31,255 bases of DNA from a virus. A program made the translations under genes and the position numbers. Below are positions 15,036-21,695 of this stretch, in pieces (the first letter of the stretch is position 1; each line of letters starts with the position of its first letter). The notes under the pieces are model-generated. The model was not told where the DNA came from, made no database searches, and worked only from the letters and a program-made list of their open reading frames with translations. The stretch lies in IMG/VR virus record IMGVR_UViG_3300025889_000581, positions 1-31,255 of that record; one strand, written 5' to 3'.

Positions 15036-16727
15036 ATGAGTGATTTTCCACTAGATAATGTTGGTGGCTCCGAAAGATTAACACAGAAGTGGGAGCCAGT
15101 CCTTGAGGGCATTAACGATAACTATACTCGTAAAGTTACCGCATCCCTCCTTGAGAATCAAGCTAAGGCAATCCTGAGCGATCGCCAGAAGATGATCTCA
15201 GAAGCTTACGATGGTGCAGTCAATGCAGGCACCACGACTGTCGGTATGCTTGGCACTTTCCAAAAGTTCGCCATGCCAATCGTTCGTCGCGTTTACCCAA
15301 ACCTGATTTTCAATCAGCTTGGTGCAACTCAGCCTATGCAGGGTCCTGTCTCACAGGTCTTCTATCTTGGTCACAACCGCGTTTACGGTGACACTGTCCA
15401 GAACATCTACAGCAAGTATAACCTGACCTACCAGAACATGGTTGCTAGCTCAATCGGTTCAGCCTCAAGCACCGATAAGACCGGCACTATGACTACTCCA
15501 GCAGATGGCAGTGGTCTAACCCAAGGTCAGTATGCTAGTGGTTTCGACCTTAGCTCAGTTCTCCGTCACACGTATGGTTCACCTTCAACCACTTTTGGTG
15601 GTAAGATTGCTTCTTGGCCTGATGAAAGAACAACTCTTGGTTGGTCTGTTTCAGCAGGTGAACGTCTTGGAGGCACCAGTATCCCAGAGATCTCACTGCA
15701 AATTCAGACTCAGCCAGTCACGGCCCGCACTCGCAAGATGCGTGCTCTCTGGACCCTGGAAGCATCACAAGACCTCAAGGCTTATCACAACCTTGATCTT
15801 GAGCAGGAACTCACTTCACTCCTGTCAAACGAGCTTCAGCTCGAAATTGACCGCGAGCTGATCGAAGACATGCGAATGATTGCTTACGGTGTTGGCGATC
15901 GCGGAACGACTGATGGTTTCGGTGGTTGGTATCCTGGTTCACTCGATCCACGAAACACACCAAACAATTTCCCCAACTTCCCAGGCAGAGATCCTAAGAC
16001 GGAGAACTTAGGCTTCAACCCAGGTAGCTTTGAATACGAGTTAACTGGCGACCTGACAGGTAAAACCTCTACCGGTTCTGCCAACAAGGGCCTCAACTCC
16101 CTTGGAAATCCTCAGAAGAACTCAAACGTTTTTGTTATCGACCTGACCTACTTCCAGAACGGCACTGGCACGACCTTTGCTCCTCAGCATGTTGGTCATG
16201 TTTACGCTAACCTGCTGGCAACGATCAACTTTGCCTCACAGGACATCTACCGCACGACCTTCCGTGGTCCTGGTAGCTGGATGATCACTTCACCAATCAT
16301 GGCTGCTCTCCTAGAGTCCGCTGCCAAGCTTGAAGGTGGTCTTGCTCCTAACGATCGTCCAACCAACATTGGTAACACCTCAATCGAGTTCAAGGGCAAG
16401 TTCGCTGGCCGCTACGATCTCTTTGTCGATCCAATGTTCCCAACGGACGAGATCCTCATGGGTTACAAGGGCTCTGGTCCAATGGATTCAGGCTTTATCT
16501 ACTGCCCATACATCCCACTGCAACAGCTCCCAACGATCACTGATCCTGAGACCTTCCAACCACGTAAGGGTCTCCTGACTCGCTACGGTAAGGTTGCTAT
16601 TCAGCCTGCCTCACGCTTCTTCCGCGTGATTCGAGTTGTTGGTGCTACAACAGACTTCCTAGTCAGACCAATGGGTAGACTATCCAAGATAGACGGAACC
16701 GTAGTAGATGGCTACAGAGGCTTCTGA
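15036..16727 (+). CDS. 23: Major capsid protein (T4 gp23-like), 563 aa
   Basis: This protein builds the hexamers of the head. T4-family landmarks are LTQKWEPVLEG at residues 15-25 and ALWTLEASQDLKAYHNLDLE in the middle. Near the end come MGYKGSGPMDSGFIYCPYIP, then FQPRKGLLTRYGKVAIQP. Maturation by the prohead protease is expected after Glu56 (MISE before AYDG); T4 gp23 is cut at a comparable place after Glu65. ATG at 15036 with TTGGAG upstream. The gene uses many C-ending codons compared with AT-ending neighbours, consistent with high expression. A loop region at about 285-345 (Gly/Pro/Asn-rich) is longer than I recall for T4. A strong terminator follows. Confidence 0.95.
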   Translation: MSDFPLDNVGGSERLTQKWEPVLEGINDNYTRKVTASLLENQAKAILSDRQKMISEAYDGAVNAGTTTVGMLGTFQKFAMPIVRRVYPNLIFNQLGATQPMQGPVSQVFYLGHNRVYGDTVQNIYSKYNLTYQNMVASSIGSASSTDKTGTMTTPADGSGLTQGQYASGFDLSSVLRHTYGSPSTTFGGKIASWPDERTTLGWSVSAGERLGGTSIPEISLQIQTQPVTARTRKMRALWTLEASQDLKAYHNLDLEQELTSLLSNELQLEIDRELIEDMRMIAYGVGDRGTTDGFGGWYPGSLDPRNTPNNFPNFPGRDPKTENLGFNPGSFEYELTGDLTGKTSTGSANKGLNSLGNPQKNSNVFVIDLTYFQNGTGTTFAPQHVGHVYANLLATINFASQDIYRTTFRGPGSWMITSPIMAALLESAAKLEGGLAPNDRPTNIGNTSIEFKGKFAGRYDLFVDPMFPTDEILMGYKGSGPMDSGFIYCPYIPLQQLPTITDPETFQPRKGLLTRYGKVAIQPASRFFRVIRVVGATTDFLVRPMGRLSKIDGTVVDGYRGF

Positions 16728-16760
16728 TAGTCAAGTAAGCTAATAAACTAGCTTTGAATT

Positions 16761-16790
16761 AGGTCGGAGGAAAAATCCTCCGACCTTTTT
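16761..16790 (+). terminator. Rho-independent terminator after the capsid gene
   Basis: A perfect 10-base-pair stem (AGGTCGGAGG with CCTCCGACCT), a 6-base loop AAAAAT and a run of T follow the capsid gene by 33 bases. It should end the head transcript and separate it from the neck/tail genes. Confidence 0.92.
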
Positions 16791-16818
16791 CTATTTGTAA
16801 GCACTACATATTAGTAGT

Positions 16819-17088
16819 ATGGCAAAATATAAGAATATATCTAACTTTAAAGTTTTACTAACTGTTAATGACAAGTTAGTGTCAATTACGCCGAGTGAGG
16901 TGGTCGATCTTCCTTTTGTTTCTACAAATTACTATAATGTTTTAGTAGAAGTATTAGATAAACCTGTAAAAAAGAGTGAGCCTGAGGACTCTCTAGAAGA
17001 TTGCGTAGTAATAGTTAGCGATGCAATCATAGAGGAGTTAAAAGAGGACAAAGAATCCTCTAAAAGAGCTAAATCAAGGAAGAACTAA
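16819..17088 (+). CDS. Small beta-rich protein before the neck gene, 89 aa
   Basis: ATG at 16819, 28 bases after the terminator, with no good ribosome binding site visible. The first 40 residues alternate hydrophobic and polar (KYKNISNFKVLLTVNDKLVS), then comes ITPSEVVDLP; the second half is acidic and then Lys/Arg-rich. The first half resembles in pattern the 58-residue product at 18777 (N-x-S, a hydrophobic strand, then a P-x-E/S-x-V motif). These may be small paired tail or neck accessory proteins. No family is recognised. Reality is supported by the tight fit with the next gene, which starts 5 bases after its stop. Confidence 0.55.
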   Translation: MAKYKNISNFKVLLTVNDKLVSITPSEVVDLPFVSTNYYNVLVEVLDKPVKKSEPEDSLEDCVVIVSDAIIEELKEDKESSKRAKSRKN

Positions 17089-17093
17089 TAAAA

Positions 17094-17966
17094 ATGGCTG
17101 TATCAGGAATCAAAGCTAATATTGTTTGGGGCAGTTCTTATGCTCAGTATGACGGTTCTCGACTTACTGACTACAAGCCAACTGATGATATTGGTAAGGA
17201 GTTATATAACTCAACTGCCTCCTTCGAGACAAGTCTTGAGGAGTTAAACCCATTCTACCGTGAGATGCTAGAATTTGTATTAGCTAGACTTGGTTATCCG
17301 GTCATAAAAGTAGAACTAACTCCTTTCCAAATTAAGACTGCAATAGATGAAGCAATTCAACGCATGAGTTATCACGCTCCTGTGTGGACCAAACAATACG
17401 CGGTAATGCAGACTGTTTCAGGACAGAACCTGTATGAACTACCTCAATTCATAGCGGATAACCTGACCTATGTTGTTTATAAAAAAACCTTGCTCTCTAT
17501 TCAAGCTCAAGCTGGCACTCTTGAGTTTGATTATTTTATTAAGTATTTCCAAGATGCTCACCTATTCTCCGATTTCTCTGTAGGTGAGTTTTACATCCTT
17601 CAGATGCACTTAGAGATGGTTCGCAAGATCCTATCCCAAGAAGGGTCATGGGATGTCTTGAACAATAGAATCCTACAAGTGACCCCAACACCAGTTGTAG
17701 ATGATTATTGTATCCTAGAATATAGAGCACTTGATAGCAACACGATTCACCCAGCTTACAAGTCTTGGATCAAAAGATACTCTCTTGCTTGTTCTAAAGA
17801 AATTCTCGGTCAGATTCGTGGAAAGTTTAGCACTCTTCCTGGACCAGGTGGTGGTGCTCAACTAAATGGAGACGCTCTTATGCAGCAGGCTGCTGCTGAA
17901 AAAGATTCTTTAATTCAAGAACTCTTAACTGAACTTGAAGAACCTCCAATCATCACAACTTTCTGA
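17094..17966 (+). CDS. 13: Neck protein (T4 gp13-like head completion), 290 aa
   Basis: Neck proteins bind the filled head's portal and prepare the site for tail attachment. The family-like N-terminal part contains FVLARLGYPVIKVELTPFQI (residues about 61-80), then a helix with AIDEAIQRMSYHAP, which resembles the start of gp13-type adaptors. The middle holds Tyr/Phe-rich strands, and the C-terminus (ELLTELEEPPIITTF) also resembles T4 gp13. T4 gp13 is about 309 residues. ATG at 17094. The next gene encodes a gp15-like protein; no gp14-like gene is recognised between them, so either gp14 is elsewhere or its role is taken by another protein. Confidence 0.7.
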   Translation: MAVSGIKANIVWGSSYAQYDGSRLTDYKPTDDIGKELYNSTASFETSLEELNPFYREMLEFVLARLGYPVIKVELTPFQIKTAIDEAIQRMSYHAPVWTKQYAVMQTVSGQNLYELPQFIADNLTYVVYKKTLLSIQAQAGTLEFDYFIKYFQDAHLFSDFSVGEFYILQMHLEMVRKILSQEGSWDVLNNRILQVTPTPVVDDYCILEYRALDSNTIHPAYKSWIKRYSLACSKEILGQIRGKFSTLPGPGGGAQLNGDALMQQAAAEKDSLIQELLTELEEPPIITTF

Positions 17967-17967
17967 T

Positions 17968-18714
17968 ATGAATAATAATTTCACTACTAATGAAATAGGT
18001 TCTACTTCTTTAAATAATTTACTGAGTAGTAGCTCTAAAAACAATATAGAAATTATAAAAGATATTAGATTAGAAATTAATAATAAAAGTAGCAATAATA
18101 CTGTAATTACAGAAATTTATAAAGACTTACTGAGAGCTATTATTTCTATCTTTTCTAAACTAGTTTATAGAGATGAGCAAGAAAATTTAATTAACGTTCC
18201 TTGCTGGCATGGAAGTTCCGAACGAGTTATCTCTAAGATGAAGCAAGAGTCTAATTTAATTCTTCCTATTGTCTCTATCTTTAGATCAAATGACTCGTTA
18301 GTAGACAATAACAGAAGAAGAACTGATAATCACATAATCTTTGAAAAGTATTTTGATAAAGTAAAAAATCGAGCAGTAAGAGTTGCAAGTATAGCTTCAA
18401 CCCCTGTTGATATTAACTATAGGATTAGTGTATGGACAAAATATCAAGAAGACATGGATCAGCTATCTGAACAAATTAGAAGATACTTTAATCCTGATCT
18501 ACTAATCCCCACAAAACATAACAATCAAACCGTCTCATTCTTAAAAGAAGAAAGCTCAAATGTAGATGTAAGTTTACCTGACGGTCAGGACAGGATAATA
18601 AGAAGAGCCTTTGAAGTCGTGGTTCAGTCCTACATTCCTAACCCAAAATTTGTAATCACAAATACAGGAAAGATCGAGACACTCAACACGGAACTTTATG
18701 TTCCACTAAAATAA
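17968..18714 (+). CDS. 15: Tail sheath stabiliser and completion protein (T4 gp15-like), 248 aa
   Basis: gp15 caps the tail tube and sheath and joins the tail to the neck. Features shared with T4 gp15 as I recall it are LINVPCWHGSSERVISKM (matching its VPITYASKEHFMMKL), a stretch like its PRINL strand (LPIVSIF), and above all NYRISVWTKYQEDMDQLSEQ followed by IRRYFNPDL (T4: LSIFTRYEDDMFQIVEQILPYFQP). A late RRAFEVVVQSYIP corresponds to its last core strand. The ATG at 17968 is two bases after the gp13 stop. The first 45 residues are an Asn/Ser-rich leader not found in T4 gp15. The gene is strikingly AT-rich compared with the capsid gene. Confidence 0.82.
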   Translation: MNNNFTTNEIGSTSLNNLLSSSSKNNIEIIKDIRLEINNKSSNNTVITEIYKDLLRAIISIFSKLVYRDEQENLINVPCWHGSSERVISKMKQESNLILPIVSIFRSNDSLVDNNRRRTDNHIIFEKYFDKVKNRAVRVASIASTPVDINYRISVWTKYQEDMDQLSEQIRRYFNPDLLIPTKHNNQTVSFLKEESSNVDVSLPDGQDRIIRRAFEVVVQSYIPNPKFVITNTGKIETLNTELYVPLK

Positions 18715-18750
18715 TAATTTAGAAATCTATAGGATTTTTAATGTAACTAA

Positions 18751-18758
18751 CATAAATA
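18751..18758 (+). promoter_or_regulatory. Probable late promoter core before the sheath genes
   Basis: CATAAATA, followed by CTTTAG, matches the T4 late core TATAAATA at 7 of 8 positions and sits in the only sizeable gap between the gp15 and sheath genes. It is immediately followed by the GAGGG ribosome binding site of the small gene at 18777, so a transcript would have a very short leader. Confidence 0.5.
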
Positions 18759-18776
18759 CTTTAGAGGGAAAATATC

Positions 18777-18953
18777 TTGTATAAGTTAATTAATCAATCT
18801 CTACAAGGCTTTAACATATTTCTTAAAGCATCAGGAACAGAAAAATCATTTTGGCTTAAGCCAAAGGAATCTGTGTTGATAGAAGAAAATTCTATATCAA
18901 CACAGATTAGAAGAATGGTCAATAGAAGACTACTTAAACTAGAGAGAACGTGA
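18777..18953 (+). CDS. Small protein with TTG start before the sheath gene, 58 aa
   Basis: This short ORF starts at a TTG at 18777 with a strong GAGGGAA ribosome binding site 7 bases upstream, and it ends one base before the sheath ATG. The peptide has an N-terminal amphipathic strand pattern (YKLINQSLQGFNIFLKA), a central WLKPKESVLIEENSIS, and a basic C-terminus (RRMVNRRLLKLERT). The spacing and binding site argue that it is real. It resembles in pattern the protein at 16819. A small structural or assembly role in the tail is inferred only from position. Confidence 0.65.
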   Translation: MYKLINQSLQGFNIFLKASGTEKSFWLKPKESVLIEENSISTQIRRMVNRRLLKLERT

Positions 18954-18954
18954 T

Positions 18955-20961
18955 ATGGTTTCTATTCTTAGCCCAGGTGTATACGTCTTAGAACAGGATA
19001 CTTCAACCTATCCTGTAACAATTGGCGGTTCCACTGTTGGCTTGGTCGGTGTTGCTACAAAAGGACCTTTTGATAAGCCAACTCTGATCACCAGCCAAGA
19101 AAACTTAATTAAAACTTTTGGTTACCCTAACTCAGGCCACCCAGGTCAAGGTCTAGAGGCAGCTTTAGAGATTTTAGAAGTTACGGATAGCGTTTATTTT
19201 GTTAGAGTAGGCGACGGAAGCCAAACCGCAGCAACTGCTAATGTTGATTTAGCTTCTTGTCCTGCTGTTGGTATTGCCCCAGGAAAGAATATCGGAACGA
19301 CAGCTTCAGCTCTGTTCGTAGTTTCTGGTCTGGATAATGCAGGTAATGCGATCTACCCTGGTGGTAAATTTGTTGAAGTTCCACTAGGTTCTGTTGATAC
19401 CCAAACTGCTTTAGCTAAAGCTTTTGGAACTAATCTTGACAGCTTAAAAGTTACTGCCCAGTATCCTGTTGACTCAATAGGTGTTCCTTCAGGAATAACG
19501 GGAGCTAATGCTGATGCAGGAGCTTTAGTTCTCTCTTTTGCGGGTTCACAAGCTAGACTTTATGTCTCAAGTAACGTTGCTGCTGCTGTAGCAAGTTTTG
19601 CTGCGGATGGCACACTTGGAAGTTTCGCTAACTCGGTTAATGCACAAGGTTATGCTATAGCAACAAATGTTGCTAAGTATGAAGTAGAAAGTATTGAAAA
19701 AGGCACAGGATACAACGAAACGAGTGTTAATGGTGTTACTAGAGGCAACAGCATTGAAGTTAAGAACCTCGGAGGTGCTCTGTTCGAAGTTGTAGTCAAT
19801 GAGGATGGCGGCCAATACGAGTCATTCAAGACTAGCTTCGTTAATAATACGACTAATATCCTAAAGGTTATGGGGAACACTTCCATTACATCAAACTCAG
19901 ATGTTGTTTTCGGAGACCTTGTAGGAGCGGCTGGTTCTGTAGCTACTCTTAGCAATAGCTTTTTCTCAAATGGACTAGGCTCAATTGTTGCTGGCGCGAC
20001 TGGCCCTAGATTCGTCAAACTTCTTCCTGGAAGTTATCCTCTCAGTAATGGTGATGACGGAGAACCTACTGCTGGTGTGTATACACCATTCATAGGCGAT
20101 TCTGCTACAAAGACCGGTCTTTACTCTCTGGACGATGAAGGACTCAATCTGACCGTAGCATTAGTCCCAGGTATTCATGCTCCTTCAGTGCAGGACGCAC
20201 TAATCACTTTAGCAGAAGAAACTACAAACTTTATCGCAATAGTTTCTCCTCCAAAGGATGCAGTAGCAAGTGTGCAAGAAGCTATTGATTGGTCAAACGG
20301 TCTTTCTAACGAAAGAAGGTCTGCCATCAACTCATCATACGCAGCTATCTACTGGCCTCACGTTCATACCTTCATCCCAACTATTGGAAACGATGTTTGG
20401 CTTGATCCGGCCATTTACGGAGCTAGACAAATTGTTTATACAGCTTCAGTAAGTGAGCTTTGGTCTGCACCTGCTGGCTTTGTCAGAGGTCGTCTTACTA
20501 AGCCTCATGACGTGGACTACCCACTCAATCAGGGTGATCGTGACGCACTCTACAGTGGTGGAAACGTTATCAACCCGATTGTGAACTTCCCTCAGCAGGG
20601 TATTACGATCTTCGGTCAGAGAACTGCTCAAAGAGCACCATCTGCCCTTGATAGAATTAATATAAGACTTCTTACTATATACCTTAAGAAGGTTCTTCTT
20701 AGATCAATGGTCAATCAGATCTTTGAACCTAATGATCCAATCCTCTGGAAGAGTATTGATACAGTTGCGCGAACTATTCTAGATGATATTAAGATTCGTA
20801 GAGGAATTTCTGAATTCAATGTTGTTTGTGATGCAACAACTAACACCGCAGCAAGAATTGAAAGAAACGAACTTTGGTGTAAGATTATAATCAAACCAAC
20901 TAAAACGGCAGAAGCAATAGTCTTCGAACTTAATTTAGCTGCTCAATCAGCAACTATCTAG
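18955..20961 (+). CDS. 18: Tail sheath protein (T4 gp18-like), 668 aa
   Basis: This is the contractile sheath subunit that surrounds the tube and drives injection. The N-terminus (SPGVYVLEQDTS, then GGSTVGLVGVATKGPFDKPT) is the classic sheath start. The C-terminal domain has VNFPQQGITIFGQRTAQ, a long helix with RLLTIYLKKVLLRSM, FEPND and a final strand region FNVVCDATTNT. These are the conserved parts that form the inner contractile mesh. T4 gp18 is 659 residues, so the length is full. The variable middle (about 130-400) is Gly/Ser/Val-rich, as in the outer protease-resistant domains. ATG at 18955, one base after the previous stop. The tube gene follows in 21 bases with a GAGGA binding site. 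Confidence 0.95.
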   Translation: MVSILSPGVYVLEQDTSTYPVTIGGSTVGLVGVATKGPFDKPTLITSQENLIKTFGYPNSGHPGQGLEAALEILEVTDSVYFVRVGDGSQTAATANVDLASCPAVGIAPGKNIGTTASALFVVSGLDNAGNAIYPGGKFVEVPLGSVDTQTALAKAFGTNLDSLKVTAQYPVDSIGVPSGITGANADAGALVLSFAGSQARLYVSSNVAAAVASFAADGTLGSFANSVNAQGYAIATNVAKYEVESIEKGTGYNETSVNGVTRGNSIEVKNLGGALFEVVVNEDGGQYESFKTSFVNNTTNILKVMGNTSITSNSDVVFGDLVGAAGSVATLSNSFFSNGLGSIVAGATGPRFVKLLPGSYPLSNGDDGEPTAGVYTPFIGDSATKTGLYSLDDEGLNLTVALVPGIHAPSVQDALITLAEETTNFIAIVSPPKDAVASVQEAIDWSNGLSNERRSAINSSYAAIYWPHVHTFIPTIGNDVWLDPAIYGARQIVYTASVSELWSAPAGFVRGRLTKPHDVDYPLNQGDRDALYSGGNVINPIVNFPQQGITIFGQRTAQRAPSALDRINIRLLTIYLKKVLLRSMVNQIFEPNDPILWKSIDTVARTILDDIKIRRGISEFNVVCDATTNTAARIERNELWCKIIIKPTKTAEAIVFELNLAAQSATI

Positions 20962-20982
20962 TGATTACTAAAGAGGAATAAT

Positions 20983-21633
20983 ATGGCAACTCACTTAAAA
21001 AATAATCGTGGAGAACTTAGGACAGGTCCTGGGACAATTGATGGTCTGCCTCTATTGTCGCACAAGCTTGATTCAATTAGGACTTATAACTGGGAAGTTC
21101 AGTTTAATGGGACTTTCATTGAAAATCCAGTCATCACAACCCAACCGGTATCCGAAGCTCTAACTCTCGGTGCGAAAAAAGTTCAAGCAGCGGGCCACTC
21201 GGTCGAAGACATCCCAGTCCGCAGATTAAATGATCTTTATCATTATCCTGGTGCTGCTAACAACAAAGAATTGATTATTACTTTTGATCATTTACTATAC
21301 GGAGCACCTGTAGCCGCTCTTTATAACTGGTTTAGAAATGGTTCTTACAATGTTAAGACTGGTGTAGTCAACAACGCTAGTAATGCAAAGAAGCACAGTA
21401 TAGATGTTATGTATTACGACAACCGTAAAGAGGTTATAAGCGTGACTACGTATTATGGAGTTTTTGTGGCCGCATTTGAACCAGGAGAACATAACTATAG
21501 CACAGCAAATGATTTCCATACTTTCGATGTTACTTTTAGATACGATTTTATGGATTACTCTCAAGTTCAGCCAGTCGCACAACCGGATGCAAAGTTTGAG
21601 CCTGTAGAGTATGTGCCAAATAATTTTGCCTGA
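20983..21633 (+). CDS. 19: Tail tube protein (T4 gp19-like), 216 aa
   Basis: This protein builds the inner tube through which DNA passes. The position directly after the sheath gene is that of gp19. The sequence has the tube-protein pattern: a basic N-terminus, RTYNWEVQFNG near residue 33, a loop with YHYPGAANNKELIITFDHLL, and paired strands near the end (STANDFHTFDVTFRYDFMDY) like the strands that stack tube rings. T4 gp19 is 163 residues, so this is about 50 longer, chiefly at both ends. ATG at 20983 with AAGAGGA upstream. It is followed by a terminator and ends the neck/tail transcript. Confidence 0.82.
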   Translation: MATHLKNNRGELRTGPGTIDGLPLLSHKLDSIRTYNWEVQFNGTFIENPVITTQPVSEALTLGAKKVQAAGHSVEDIPVRRLNDLYHYPGAANNKELIITFDHLLYGAPVAALYNWFRNGSYNVKTGVVNNASNAKKHSIDVMYYDNRKEVISVTTYYGVFVAAFEPGEHNYSTANDFHTFDVTFRYDFMDYSQVQPVAQPDAKFEPVEYVPNNFA

Positions 21634-21655
21634 TAAATTATCTGATAGCTTTGAG

Positions 21656-21689
21656 AAACCCGCCTATAAATACTATAGGCGGGTTTTTT
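21656..21689 (+). terminator. Strong terminator after tail tube gene
   Basis: A perfect 13-base-pair stem (21656-21668 with 21674-21686, core CCCGCCTATA / TATAGGCGGG), a 5-base loop AATAC and a T-run follow the tube gene by 22 bases. The stem and loop also contain a T4-type late promoter core, described separately. Confidence 0.93.
21665..21672 (+). promoter_or_regulatory. Perfect T4-type late promoter core inside the terminator hairpin
   Basis: TATAAATA followed by CTAT is an 8/8 match to the T4 late promoter core read by gp55. It lies inside the hairpin after the tube gene, 24 bases before the ATG of the next gene, with a start expected near 21678-21680. A gp55-like gene is present at 25802-26170, so the recogniser exists in this phage. 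The same DNA would stop one transcript and start the next. Confidence 0.6.
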
Positions 21690-21695
21690 CATATC

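Noticed and set aside
18715-18750. Possible terminator after the gp15-like gene
   Set aside because: An AAATC/GATTT stem of 5 bases followed by a few T is too weak to call.
21651-21695. TTG start for the 931-residue protein
   Set aside because: It would place the first 15 codons in the terminator hairpin, and there is no binding site; the ATG at 21696 is preferred.
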